Source: Pseudomonas oryzicola (GTDB lineage Bacteria > Pseudomonadota > Gammaproteobacteria > Pseudomonadales > Pseudomonadaceae). From it: a stretch of DNA of 64,000 bases. The notes below the pieces were generated by a model that was not told the DNA's origin, did not search any database, and saw only the letters and a list, made by a program, of their open reading frames with translations. Shown piece by piece: positions 34,333-43,236 of this stretch. A program made the position numbers and the translations under genes. The stretch is taken from assembly GCF_014269185.2 (NCBI RefSeq), contig NZ_JABWRZ020000002.1, positions 558,001 to 622,000 on the forward strand, given 5' to 3'. Position 1 is the stretch's first letter; every line of letters starts with the position of its first letter.

Positions 34333-34821
34333 TCAGTGCTTGGTGAGCTTGTCCAGGTAGCCCATGCAGAACGCCGAAACCACAAAGGTCATGTGGATGA
34401 TCACGTACCACATCAGGTAGTCGGTGGAGATGTTCTGCGCATCCATGAACACCCGCAGCAGGTGGATGGACGAAATGGCCACGATCGACGCCGCGACTTT
34501 CATCTTCAGCGACGAAGAATCCATCTTGCCCAGCCAGTTGAGCTTTTCCTTGCTTTCGTCGATATCCAGTTGCGAGACGAAGTTTTCATAGCCGGAGATC
34601 ATCACCATCACCAGCAGCCCACCGACCAGCGACATGTCGATCAACGACAGGATCACCAGGATCAGGTCGGCTTCGCTCAGGGCGAAGACGTTGGGCAGGA
34701 CGTGGATCACTTCCTGGAAGAATTTCAGCGCCAGGGCCAACAGGCCAAGGGACAGACCGAAGTAGATCGGTGCGAGCAGCCAGCGCGAGGCATACATCGC
34801 GTTTTCGAGGATACGTTCCAT
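34333..34821 (-). CDS. YqhA/UPF0114 family membrane protein
   Basis: 162 residues with three or four hydrophobic helices: [57 protein letters not shown] (the family hallmark, in two pieces), and two C-terminal helices. Inner-membrane protein of unknown function. The family call is clear from the second helix and the conserved [30 protein letters not shown] run. Confidence 0.9.
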   Translation of the reverse strand: MERILENAMYASRWLLAPIYFGLSLGLLALALKFFQEVIHVLPNVFALSEADLILVILSLIDMSLVGGLLVMVMISGYENFVSQLDIDESKEKLNWLGKMDSSSLKMKVAASIVAISSIHLLRVFMDAQNISTDYLMWYVIIHMTFVVSAFCMGYLDKLTKH

Positions 34822-34930
34822 GGAGGGTTGGGACTCATCAGGTGACTAAAAAAGCGACGGCGAGTATAGCCAGCCACCTGTTGCAGCAAAAGCCCGCTGA
34901 AAAGGGGCTGCGCTGCAGCCCGGTAATGCT

Positions 34931-35269
34931 TCAGGTTTCAGGATGAAACTGGAAATCGCCAAGGTTACGACAACGATCGCCATTGATCCGCCGCAACTGC
35001 GCCTGCAGATGCAAACACCAGATCTGCGGGTCCTCGGCCACCTGGTAGCCATGCAAGGTCAGGCTGTCGACAATGGCATTCATTACCGACTCGGCCACCA
35101 GCGGCCCATGAAACGGCCCCTGGGCCTTGATCGCGGAAGGCTGTTCACCGGCCATTCCGGCAGCGAACAGCAGCGTCCACATACCGTTGTCCCCGGCCAG
35201 CGGTCGGATGCAACATTCGATACGGGTCACCAGGCCCAGGCACTGGCGTGTGAGGCTGAGGTTGCGCAT
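34931..35269 (-). CDS. Conserved hypothetical protein
   Basis: 112 residues. N-terminus RNLSLTRQCLGLVTRIECCIRPL, centre MWTLLFAAGMAGEQPSAIKAQGPFHGP, and C-terminal WCLHLQAQLRRINGD. No signal peptide or known motif; the Cys-Cys pair at about 19-20 is notable. It lies between the YqhA-family gene and the Lon-like protease on the same strand. I recall similar proteins in other pseudomonads at this place, so I judge it real. Function unknown. Confidence 0.7.
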   Translation of the reverse strand: MRNLSLTRQCLGLVTRIECCIRPLAGDNGMWTLLFAAGMAGEQPSAIKAQGPFHGPLVAESVMNAIVDSLTLHGYQVAEDPQIWCLHLQAQLRRINGDRCRNLGDFQFHPET

Positions 35270-35429
35270 GGCCGCGTCCCCTCCAAAGAGCCTTGTTCAG
35301 CCTGGAGTCAGGCTGTTTCCATCCTGAACGCTGATAACGTCCTTAAGTTCCAGCATAGAAGAACAGCACGAAAAGATGGAAAACCGGCGCTGAACGGTAG
35401 CACATCGCCGCCAGCGCCGATTTATTGAC

Positions 35430-37868
35430 TCAGGCCGGCTTGGCCTGGGCAATCACCTCTTCCAGGCGCTCTTTCTCCGCCTTCTCGATTTCTTCCTCGC
35501 CGATCATCTCGGCAATCTCGCGCAGGCGCTCTACTACGCGGGCATTGACGCTGCCTTCCGTGAACTGGCCCTTGTCATCCAGCACGCCGGCCTCCTCGCC
35601 CACCAGCAGGCTCAGCGCCTCGTCGGCCTGGCTGACCGCATAGACATGGAACATGCCGTTCTCCACCGCCTGCAGCACGCGCTCGTCGAGCATCAGCGTG
35701 GCGACGTTGGCACGCGGGATGATCACCCCCTGCTCGCCGGTCAGGCCACGCGCCTCGCACAAACGGAAGAAGCCTTCGATCTTCTCGTTGACCCCACCCA
35801 CCGCCTGCACTTCACCAAACTGGTTGATCGAACCGGTGATGGCGAAGCATTGCTTGAGGGGGGTGCGCGACAAGGCCGAGATCAGCGTGCAGGCCTCGCC
35901 CAGCGAGGCGCTGTCACCATCGACATAGCCGTAGGACTGTTCCAGGGCAATGCTCGCCGAGATCGCCAGCGGGAACTCCTGGGCATAACGGCTGCCCAGG
36001 TAGCCGGTAAGGATCATCACGCCCTTGGAGTGGATTGGCTGGCCGAGGTTGACCTCGCGCTCGATGTCGACGATGCCGCTGCCGCCCGGGTAGACGGTGG
36101 CGGAGATACGCGCCGGCATGCCGAACGCCGAATCGCCCACTTCGAGCACGGTCAAGCCGTTGCACTTGCCGATGGCCGCGCCTTCGGTATCGATCAGGAT
36201 GATGCCGGCCAGCATGTCGTCCAGCACCCGCTGCGAAACACGCCCGGTGCGGGTGGCCTTGGCCTTCAGTGCACGTTCGATATGGCCGGCGTCGGTCATC
36301 TCGTCACTGGCCAGCTGGCGAATGAAATCGGCTTCGCTGACCAGCTGGAACAGGTCACCGATACGCGCCGACAAGCGTGACTGGTTTTCTGCCAGGCGGG
36401 CGCTGTAGGTGGCCAGGCGCGCCACCGCATCACTGGTCAGGGGCGCCATGCCCTCTTCGTTGGTGCGGGTGCGCAACAGTTGGGCGAACTGCTCCAGGTT
36501 CTCGTCGACCATGGGCATGTCTTCATCGAAGTCCACCAGCACCCGGAACATCTCCTGGAAGTCCGGGTCGTGGTCTTGCAGCGCATAGTACAGCTGGCGC
36601 GAACCGATGATGATCAACTTGACGTTCAGCGGGATCATCTGTGGCGTCAGGCTGACGGTAGCCACGCGGCCCAGCTCGCCCAACGGCGACTCCATCTTCA
36701 GCTTGCGCGACTGCAGGGCACGCTTGAGCGCGTCCCAGACAAACGGCTCGCCGAGCATCTTCTCGGCTTCGAGGATCAGGAAACCACCGTTGGCACGATG
36801 CAACGCGCCGGGGCGCAGCTGGCGGTAAGAGGTATACAGCGCGCCCTGGTCGGTGCTGTATTCGATGCGGCCGAACAGGTTGTCGTAGGTCGGGTGGGGC
36901 TCGAACACCACCGGCGCACCGCCGTCGGCGTGGTGGCCGACCACCAGGCTGGGGGCATACTGCTCTTCGAGCAGCTTGCGCGCGGCGGCGTCACTCTTGC
37001 TGTCGTCGACCAGTTGCTCGACCACCGTACGCAGCAGGTTCAACTGCACCGACTGCAGGTAGGCACAGACCGCCGCGTTCTCCGCGTATTTTTCCGACAA
37101 CGGTGCCAGCAACGGCTGCAGGGCCAGGGTGATGGTTTCTTCGTTGAGCTGGCGCAGCTGGTTGTTCGACTCGCGCTTCCATTGCGGCAGGCTGGCCAGC
37201 TCTTCGTTCAGGCGTTCCTCGAGCAGGGCGATGTCTTCGTGGAACTGCTCGCGCACCTCTTCCGGCAACTGGGCGAATTCGGCTTCATCCAGGGCCTTGC
37301 CGTCGGCCATCGGGGTGAAGGCGACATTGCTGGCGTCGCGGTACAGGGCCACGTCCTTTTCCAGCGAGGCGCGCTCGATCACATCCAGGGCGCGGTCGTA
37401 GCGCTGGTTGAAGGCACGGTCGATGGCACCTTTCTTCTGCTGGTAGGACGGGTGCTCGAACACCGCCGGGAACGTCGACAACAGGTTGTCGATCAGGCCG
37501 TTCATGTCGGCAATGAACGCCCCGGCGCTGCCGGAGGGCAATTCCAGCGCGCGCGGCTCACGGGTGTCATCGAAGTGATTGACGTAGACCCAGTCCGCCG
37601 GGGTTTGCTGGCGCTTGCCCTCGGCCTTGAGGTAGCGCTTGACGAACGAGAAGCGGCCGGTGCCGGGCTCGCCCATCACATATACGTTGTAACCGGGGCG
37701 CGGCATGGCCACGCCGAACTGCAGGGCCTCGACAGCACGTTCCTGGCCCAGGACTCCGCGAAACGGCTCCAGATCGTCGGTATTGGTAAAGGCAAACTGC
37801 TCGGGGGAGAAACGCCGGGTCAGGGCTTCAGGCGCGAGACGCAGGCGCGCAGCGACAGGATCGGGCAT
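35430..37868 (-). CDS. Lon-like ATP-dependent protease (AAA_32/S16 family)
   Basis: 812 residues. The C-terminal S16 protease domain is intact: catalytic Ser in GDSASLGE and Lys in VGGVNEKIEG, within about 580-790. The AAA region is of the AAA_32 kind found in YcbZ/LonH-type proteins, with a long helical insertion (about 130-300). The Walker A position reads GEPGTGRFS (66-74): Arg72 and Phe73 replace the usual Lys and Ser/Thr. ATP use may be altered. Start 37868 follows AAGGAA. It is not the housekeeping Lon, and its substrates are unknown. Confidence 0.88.
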   Translation of the reverse strand: MPDPVAARLRLAPEALTRRFSPEQFAFTNTDDLEPFRGVLGQERAVEALQFGVAMPRPGYNVYVMGEPGTGRFSFVKRYLKAEGKRQQTPADWVYVNHFDDTREPRALELPSGSAGAFIADMNGLIDNLLSTFPAVFEHPSYQQKKGAIDRAFNQRYDRALDVIERASLEKDVALYRDASNVAFTPMADGKALDEAEFAQLPEEVREQFHEDIALLEERLNEELASLPQWKRESNNQLRQLNEETITLALQPLLAPLSEKYAENAAVCAYLQSVQLNLLRTVVEQLVDDSKSDAAARKLLEEQYAPSLVVGHHADGGAPVVFEPHPTYDNLFGRIEYSTDQGALYTSYRQLRPGALHRANGGFLILEAEKMLGEPFVWDALKRALQSRKLKMESPLGELGRVATVSLTPQMIPLNVKLIIIGSRQLYYALQDHDPDFQEMFRVLVDFDEDMPMVDENLEQFAQLLRTRTNEEGMAPLTSDAVARLATYSARLAENQSRLSARIGDLFQLVSEADFIRQLASDEMTDAGHIERALKAKATRTGRVSQRVLDDMLAGIILIDTEGAAIGKCNGLTVLEVGDSAFGMPARISATVYPGGSGIVDIEREVNLGQPIHSKGVMILTGYLGSRYAQEFPLAISASIALEQSYGYVDGDSASLGEACTLISALSRTPLKQCFAITGSINQFGEVQAVGGVNEKIEGFFRLCEARGLTGEQGVIIPRANVATLMLDERVLQAVENGMFHVYAVSQADEALSLLVGEEAGVLDDKGQFTEGSVNARVVERLREIAEMIGEEEIEKAEKERLEEVIAQAKPA

Positions 37869-38061
37869 TGGGTTTCCTTACTTCGGCGGGGCAGATACGC
37901 AGCATTCTGGCGCTGCCCGCGCGCGCCTTGCAAGGCTCCGCAGGACTTTATCTCGCAGCCGCAGCGGGTCATCCGACAGCAAATTTTTCGCAATCAGCAA
38001 CGCAACCTTTAGATCGTGCCTAAACTCCAAGCTGCGCGGGTGGGTGAAAAGCTTTCCCGAC

Positions 38062-38080
38062 CTGGCAACCGAGTTGCCAG
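38062..38080. promoter_or_regulatory. Perfect palindrome before the DUF3015 gene
   Basis: CTGGCAAC-CGA-GTTGCCAG is a perfect 8+3+8 inverted repeat 42 bp before the start codon. With no U-tract it is more likely an operator or leader hairpin than a terminator. Confidence 0.45.
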
Positions 38081-38121
38081 AAACCCTGACCCTTGGTTAA
38101 GTCAAATAGAGAACAAATGCT

Positions 38122-38610
38122 ATGAAACGGATTCTTCTGGGTACTCTGTTCACCGTGGTTTCGCTTAACGCCATGGCCGAAGCGCCAGGCGGCCCGAACT
38201 GCGGTTGGGGCAACATGCTGTTCGAAGGCCAGCGTGGCACTCCGGCACACTTCCTGGCTTCCACCACCAACGGCACCTCCGGTAACGCTACGTTCGGCAT
38301 GACGTCCGGCACCAACGGTTGCTCGACCAAGGCTTCGCTGACCTACGGCGGCAAGTCCTGGTTCGCCATGAACGGCATGATGAACGAGCTGTCCGAAGAC
38401 ATGGCCATGGGCCAGGGCGAAGCACTGACCACCTATGCCGTGGTGCTCGGCGTGGCCCCGGAAGACCGTGGCTACTTCGCAGCGGTCACCCACCAGCACT
38501 TCAACCAGATCTTCAGCAGTGCCGACGTCACTGCCGAAACGGTACACAGCAACACCCTGGCCGTTCTGAAGAACGATCCACGCCTGGCCAAATACGCCAC
38601 CGAGGCCTAA
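38122..38610 (+). CDS. DUF3015 family exported protein
   Basis: 162 residues with a signal peptide ending ...VVSLNAMA. The mature protein begins EAPGGPNCGWGNMLFEGQRG, the DUF3015 hallmark, and contains TSGTNGCSTKASL, so two or more conserved cysteines probably pair in the periplasm. Function unknown. A strong terminator follows, then the DUF4105 gene on the same strand. The two are often neighbours in Pseudomonas (from memory), suggesting a shared envelope role. Confidence 0.9.
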   Translation: MKRILLGTLFTVVSLNAMAEAPGGPNCGWGNMLFEGQRGTPAHFLASTTNGTSGNATFGMTSGTNGCSTKASLTYGGKSWFAMNGMMNELSEDMAMGQGEALTTYAVVLGVAPEDRGYFAAVTHQHFNQIFSSADVTAETVHSNTLAVLKNDPRLAKYATEA

Positions 38611-38621
38611 GCGCAGCTGCT

Positions 38622-38656
38622 CCCGCCCCGGCTACGGGGCGGGTTTCGCCTTTTTT
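38622..38656 (+). terminator. Rho-independent terminator after DUF3015 gene
   Basis: Stem CCCGCCCCG/CGGGGCGGG with loop GCTA, followed by TTTCGCCTTTTTT, 12 bp past the stop. It probably attenuates read-through into the DUF4105 gene. Confidence 0.82.
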
Positions 38657-38684
38657 CGGCATCGTTAAGAAGTAGTTGCCCGAT

Positions 38685-40538
38685 ATGCTCAAACGCCTCG
38701 TTGCCCTGGCGCTGTGTGCCTGCGCCCCTGTACATGCCACACCTGTGCTGGACCAAGGCCGTCTCCAGCAACTGGCCAACAGCCCCTACTGGATTGCCCT
38801 GGGCCATTACGAAACCGCCAAGCTCGGTGGCTGGCGCAGCTATGTGGACGATGACGCGTTCTTCCTCGCCCAGGATGGCGCGCACCACCCCGACCAGGAG
38901 CTGCAAGCCACGGTCGAAGCGCTGTACGCCCCGGCCAGCCTCGGCGACCAGCACGCCCAGTGCCGCTTCCCCGCGCGCACCCGCTGGCTGCGCAAACAGC
39001 TCGACCTGCAAGGCTTGCCACAGCCGGCCTGCCAGGAATTCACCACCTGGTACCAATCGATCGACCCGCACAGCGCGGCGCTGATCTTCCCGGCGGCCTA
39101 CCTGAACAGCCCGTCCTCGATGTTCGGCCATACCTTGCTGCGCATCGACCAGTCGAAAACCCGCAGCGACGACACCACGCTGCTGAGCTACGCGATCAAC
39201 TTCGGCGCCTATATCGAAGGCAGCGACAACAGCATCCTGTATGCCTGGAAAGGCCTGATGGGCGGCTACCCGGGGCTGTTCGCACTGATGCCCTACCAGG
39301 AAAAACTCTCCGAGTACCGCAGCCTGGAAAACCGCGACCTGTGGGAATACCAGCTGGACCTGACGCCAGCCGAAACCGGGCGCATGGTCGAGCACGTGTG
39401 GGAGCTGAAGCAGATCCAGTTCGACTACTTCTTCTTCGACGAAAACTGCTCGTATCGCCTGCTGGAGTTGCTGCAGGTAGCCCGGCCGAGCCTGGACCTG
39501 ACCTCACAGTTCCCGCTCACGGCCATCCCCACCGACACGGTGAAGGCGGTGCGCCAGTCCGGCCTGGTCTCCAGCGTGAAATACCGCCCTTCGCGCGAGC
39601 GCGAGCTGCTGGCCCGGGCCGAACCGCTGGACCATCATGAAAAGCAGCAGGTGCTGGCCATCAGCGCCGACACCGCACAGCTGCAGAGCCGTGACTTTAC
39701 CGCCCTGCCCCGCCAGCGCCAGGCGCTGGTGCAGGATGCCGCGTATCGCCTGGAGCGTTACCGCGCCAACGGCCAGGAGCGCGACGCCGGCCAGGCCCGG
39801 CGCAGCTTCGAGCTGCTGCAGGCGATCAACCGCAACCCGCCACCAGCGCTGGACATCGAGCGCCCGGGGTTGCCCGAGGACGGCCACGAATCACGCACCT
39901 GGCAATTGGGCGCAGGCACCCGTGACGACCGCGCCTACGCCGAGTATGGCCTGCGCATGGCCTACCACGACCTGAATGACAACGCTTATGGCTTCCCGCT
40001 GGGGGCGCAGATCGAGATCCTGCAGCTGAAAGTGCGCCAGTACGAAGGCAACGACTGGCAGGTACAGCGCCTGGACCTGGCTACCATCCGCTCGCTGACC
40101 CCGCGCAATGAGCTGCTCAAGCCGTGGTCGTGGCAGGTCGCCGGTGGGCTGGAACGGGTACCGGGCAAGCATGATGACGAAGTGCTGGTGAGCCATGTGA
40201 ATGGCGGAGCGGGCGGCACCTGGCAGCTGGCGGACGGGTTGCTGGGCTTTGCGCTGGGCACGCTTCGAGTCGAACACCACAATGACTTTGCCCAGTTCAT
40301 CGCCCCGGCGGCGGGATTCAACAGCGGGCTGCTGTGGCGCAACGGGCTGGGCAACATGACGCTCGAGGCCAAGGGGGATTACTTCAGCAATGGCGAGGTG
40401 CGACGCAGCGTGAGCCTGAACCAGCAGTGGGAAATCAGCCAGAACCTGGGGGTGCGCCTGAGCGCCTCGCGCGAGTTCAGCCACCTGGCAACGGCGCAGA
40501 ACGAGGTGATGCTGGAGTTGAAGTGGTACCACTATTGA
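38685..40538 (+). CDS. DUF4105 (Lnb-like) envelope protein with C-terminal beta-rich region
   Basis: 617 residues with a signal peptide (LKRLVALALCACAPVHA). The N-terminal half is a DUF4105/Lnb-type domain. It has conserved NSPSSMFGHTLLRID with His149 and FFFDENCSYRLLELL with Cys255, the pair that forms the thiol acyltransferase site in Gram-positive Lnb. The C-terminal half (about 390-617) is rich in alternating beta strands and ends with the aromatic WYHY, typical of outer-membrane barrels. It is probably an outer-membrane or periplasmic enzyme, but its substrate is unknown. ATG 38685 is chosen over TTG 38676. Confidence 0.85.
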   Translation: MLKRLVALALCACAPVHATPVLDQGRLQQLANSPYWIALGHYETAKLGGWRSYVDDDAFFLAQDGAHHPDQELQATVEALYAPASLGDQHAQCRFPARTRWLRKQLDLQGLPQPACQEFTTWYQSIDPHSAALIFPAAYLNSPSSMFGHTLLRIDQSKTRSDDTTLLSYAINFGAYIEGSDNSILYAWKGLMGGYPGLFALMPYQEKLSEYRSLENRDLWEYQLDLTPAETGRMVEHVWELKQIQFDYFFFDENCSYRLLELLQVARPSLDLTSQFPLTAIPTDTVKAVRQSGLVSSVKYRPSRERELLARAEPLDHHEKQQVLAISADTAQLQSRDFTALPRQRQALVQDAAYRLERYRANGQERDAGQARRSFELLQAINRNPPPALDIERPGLPEDGHESRTWQLGAGTRDDRAYAEYGLRMAYHDLNDNAYGFPLGAQIEILQLKVRQYEGNDWQVQRLDLATIRSLTPRNELLKPWSWQVAGGLERVPGKHDDEVLVSHVNGGAGGTWQLADGLLGFALGTLRVEHHNDFAQFIAPAAGFNSGLLWRNGLGNMTLEAKGDYFSNGEVRRSVSLNQQWEISQNLGVRLSASREFSHLATAQNEVMLELKWYHY

Positions 40539-40632
40539 GTGTGAACCAACCGACCCTTTGACACTGTTTTGACAGCCCCCCGACAAATCGCCACCTAGAC
40601 TTTCCGGTATCTCTCCGAAGGTCCAGGTGGTC

Positions 40633-40989
40633 ATGTCGCGGTATTGGTCGGGCTTGTGCATTGCCTTGTTGCTGGCGGGTTGCGAAACGACCCATGAACA
40701 GATGGTCAACCATGGCTATCCCCCCGCATTCGCCGACGGCTACGAAGATGGCTGCAGCAGCGGCAGGCAGGCGGCCGGGCTGATGGTCGGCGACTTCCGC
40801 AAGGATGTGCCACGCTACCTGCACGACCGACAGTACGAATCGGGCTGGGACGACGGCTTCCGCCAGTGCCAGGCCATGCAGAACAGTGAAGAACAGCGCC
40901 AGTACCACGAGCGCTTCTGGGATGAGCGTGAACGCGACTGGCAGCAGGAAAAGGATCGCGGCGCCGCCAAGGCTTATCGGCACGACTGA
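40633..40989 (+). CDS. Small lipoprotein of unknown function
   Basis: 118 residues with a clear lipobox LLAGC (Cys17); Glu18 follows, so outer-membrane sorting is likely. The mature part has GYPPAFADGYEDGCSSGRQAAG and YESGWDDGFRQCQ, a repeated G(Y/W).DG pattern, and a charged Arg/Glu/Gln C-terminus. Start ATG 40633 lies after AGGTGG; GTG 40627 is an alternative. It is followed by the Gre-like gene 66 bp downstream. Confidence 0.8.
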   Translation: MSRYWSGLCIALLLAGCETTHEQMVNHGYPPAFADGYEDGCSSGRQAAGLMVGDFRKDVPRYLHDRQYESGWDDGFRQCQAMQNSEEQRQYHERFWDERERDWQQEKDRGAAKAYRHD

Positions 40990-41055
40990 GTCGTAATCGG
41001 ACATTCCTTGAAACCGGCAGCCAGCCATGATGGTCTCCTGCACAAGGAGGTAACC

Positions 41056-41553
41056 ATGAGCCGAGCATTCGTCAACGAAGACCAGGCTGCCGCCCAGGCC
41101 GACCAGCCCGTCGAGCGGCGGGTCAGCGAACAACCCAACTACGTGACCGCCAGTGGCCTGCGCCAGCTGCAAGACCGCGTGGCCGAGCTGAATGCCCTGC
41201 GCAACGAGCTGCTGGCACAAGGCGAGCGTGGCGACAAGCAGCGCCTGGCCGATACCGAGCGAGACCTGCGCTATTTCAGCGCGCGGGTGCAGAGCGCCCA
41301 GGTGGTGGCGGCGGCTACGTCGCAGAGCAAGGTGCAGATTGGTAGCCGGGTGCGATTTGTCGATGCCCAGAACCAGGAACACGTGGTGCGGCTGGTAGGC
41401 GAGGACGAAGCAGATGCCGGGCACGGGCTGATCAATTGGGGCTCGCCGCTGGGGCAGGCATTACTGGGGGCGGGACCTGGGGATGAGGTGGTCTGGCGGC
41501 GACCGGTAGGAGAGCAGGTGATCGAGATCCTCGAAGTCGAGGCTGAACCCTGA
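41056..41553 (+). CDS. GreA/GreB-family transcript-cleavage-like factor
   Basis: 165 residues. N-terminal coiled coil (about 35-90: YVTASGLRQLQDRVAELNALRNELL, in two parts) and C-terminal FKBP-like Gre domain (about 95-160: KVQIGSRVRFVD, VRLVGEDEADAGHGLINWGSPLGQALLG in two parts, GDEVVWRRP). Related to RNA-polymerase secondary-channel proteins. The coiled-coil tip lacks an obvious acidic DxxE pair of GreA/GreB, so it may be a regulator rather than a cleavage factor. ATG 41056 follows the perfect AAGGAGGT. Confidence 0.85.
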   Translation: MSRAFVNEDQAAAQADQPVERRVSEQPNYVTASGLRQLQDRVAELNALRNELLAQGERGDKQRLADTERDLRYFSARVQSAQVVAAATSQSKVQIGSRVRFVDAQNQEHVVRLVGEDEADAGHGLINWGSPLGQALLGAGPGDEVVWRRPVGEQVIEILEVEAEP

Positions 41554-41572
41554 GGGGCCGCTGTGCGGCCCC
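41554..41572. terminator. Hairpin between convergent Gre-like gene and gdhA
   Basis: GGGGCCGC-TGT-GCGGCCCC is a perfect 8-bp stem between the two stop codons. There is no real U-tract on either side; bidirectional termination is plausible. Confidence 0.5.
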
Positions 41573-41584
41573 AAAGGTCTCGAA

Positions 41585-42925
41585 TCAGACCACGCCCTGC
41601 GCCAGCATCGCATCAGCCACTTTGACGAAGCCTGCGATATTCGCACCTTTGACGTAGTTGATGCTGCCATCCGCCTCTTCACCGTAATGCACGCAAGCAT
41701 GGTGAATCGACTGCATGATGTTGTGCAGCTTGCTGTCCACCTCACCGGCGGTCCACAGCAAACGCATCGCATTCTGCGACATCTCCAGCCCCGACACGGC
41801 TACGCCGCCAGCGTTGGAGGCCTTGCCCGGGGCATACAGGATGCCGGCGTCGAGGAAGATATCCACAGCCGCCAGAGTGGTCGGCATGTTGGCGCCTTCC
41901 GCCACGCAGATGCAGCCATTGCGCAGCAGGGTGCGGGCGTCTTCGGCGTCCAGCTCGTTCTGTGTGGCGCACGGCAAGGCGATGTCGCACGGGAGGCTCC
42001 ATGGGGTCTGGCCCTTGCGGAACTCCAGGCCGAACTGTGCTGCCAGTTCGCTGATGCGGCCACGCTTGACGTTCTTCAGCTGCATGACCGCATCCCACTG
42101 GGTGTCGGTCAGGCCGGCCTCGGCGTACAGCGTGCCTTCGGAATCGGACAGCGAGATGACCTTGCCACCCAGGTCCATGACCTTGCGCGCCGCATACTGG
42201 GCCACATTGCCCGAGCCGGAAATCGCCACGCGGCAACCGTCGATGCGCTTGTCCTGGCGCTTGAGCATTTCTTCGGCGAAGTACACGCAGCCGTAGCCAG
42301 TGGCTTCCGGGCGGATCAGGCTGCCGCCATAGGTCATGCCCTTGCCGGTCAGCACTGAAGTGAACTGGTTGGCCAGGCGCTTGTACTGGCCGAACATGAA
42401 GCCGATTTCGCGGGCGCCCACGCCAATGTCACCGGCCGGCACGTCCAGGTCGGCGCCGATGTGGCGGTACAGCTCGCTCATGAACGCCTGGCAGAAGCGC
42501 ATCACTTCAGCGTCGCTCTTGCCTTTCGGGTCGAAGTCCGAGCCGCCTTTGCCGCCGCCCATGGGCAGCGAGGTGAGGGAGTTCTTGAACACCTGTTCGA
42601 AAGCCAGGAACTTGAGCACGCCGAGGTTGACCGACGGGTGGAAGCGCAGGCCGCCCTTGTACGGGCCGATGGCACTGCTCATCTGGATGCGGTAGCCGCG
42701 GTTGACCTGAACCTTGCCCTGGTCATCGACCCAGGACACGCGGAACAGCACGGCGCGCTCCGGCTCGACCATGCGCTCCAGAATGCCGGCCTGCAGGTAA
42801 TGCGGGTTGGCTTCGAGGAACGGCCACAGGCTGCGCAGCACTTCTTCCACCGCTTGGTGGAATTCGGGCTGGGCCGGGTCGCGTTGCTTCAGGCGCGCGA
42901 GGAAATTGTCGACAGATTCGATCAT
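41585..42925 (-). CDS. gdhA: NADP-specific glutamate dehydrogenase
   Basis: Assimilates ammonia: 2-oxoglutarate + NH3 + NADPH to glutamate. The 446-residue length fits hexameric GdhA. Catalytic lysine region PMGGGKGGSDFDPKGKSD (Lys126), substrate region RGYRIQMSSAIGPYKGGLRFHPSV, Rossmann glycine motif SGSGNVAQYAA. ATG 42925 gives the usual N-terminus IESVDNFLARL and has GGTGAG upstream. An in-frame ATG at 42934 is possible. A 311-bp upstream space holds an A/T-rich promoter region, a REPIN and the ettA terminator. Confidence 0.96.
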   Translation of the reverse strand: MIESVDNFLARLKQRDPAQPEFHQAVEEVLRSLWPFLEANPHYLQAGILERMVEPERAVLFRVSWVDDQGKVQVNRGYRIQMSSAIGPYKGGLRFHPSVNLGVLKFLAFEQVFKNSLTSLPMGGGKGGSDFDPKGKSDAEVMRFCQAFMSELYRHIGADLDVPAGDIGVGAREIGFMFGQYKRLANQFTSVLTGKGMTYGGSLIRPEATGYGCVYFAEEMLKRQDKRIDGCRVAISGSGNVAQYAARKVMDLGGKVISLSDSEGTLYAEAGLTDTQWDAVMQLKNVKRGRISELAAQFGLEFRKGQTPWSLPCDIALPCATQNELDAEDARTLLRNGCICVAEGANMPTTLAAVDIFLDAGILYAPGKASNAGGVAVSGLEMSQNAMRLLWTAGEVDSKLHNIMQSIHHACVHYGEEADGSINYVKGANIAGFVKVADAMLAQGVV

Positions 42926-43076
42926 GGTAGACATCTCACCGAGGATTGGACTTATTGGTTTTTTCCCGAATGTACCAAGAAGCAATCGCACCGGAACAGG
43001 GCGACATGTCGTTTATTTGAAATTATTTGGTGCGCTTTCTATAAGTGTATACAAAACCCGATGTCGGCGACGGCTT

Positions 43077-43158
43077 CTTCGCGGGCTCGCCCGCTCCCAC
43101 AGGCTCATTACAGGCCTGAGGTTCCAAGGGCTGCTGTGGGAGCGGGCATGCCCGCGAA
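43077..43158. repeat. REP pair (REPIN)
   Basis: CTTCGCGGGCTCGCCCGCTCCCACA and the facing TGTGGGAGCGGGCATGCCCGCGAA with about 33 bp between. It occupies most of the gdhA-ettA spacer. Confidence 0.82.
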
Positions 43159-43188
43159 ATGAAGCCAACTCCAATTTCCAGCCAGGCA

Positions 43189-43215
43189 CAAAAATGGGGC
43201 CACGAACGGCCCCAT
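43189..43215 (-). terminator. Rho-independent terminator of ettA
   Basis: On the minus strand ATGGGGCC-GTTCGT-GGCCCCAT is followed by TTTTGTG, 21 bp past the ettA stop. Confidence 0.85.
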
Positions 43216-43236
43216 TGTTGTGCAGCAGAATCCGGC

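Noticed and set aside
40569..40601. Promoter TTGACA ... TAGACT before the small lipoprotein
   Set aside because: The spacer is 21 bp, too long for a normal sigma-70 promoter.
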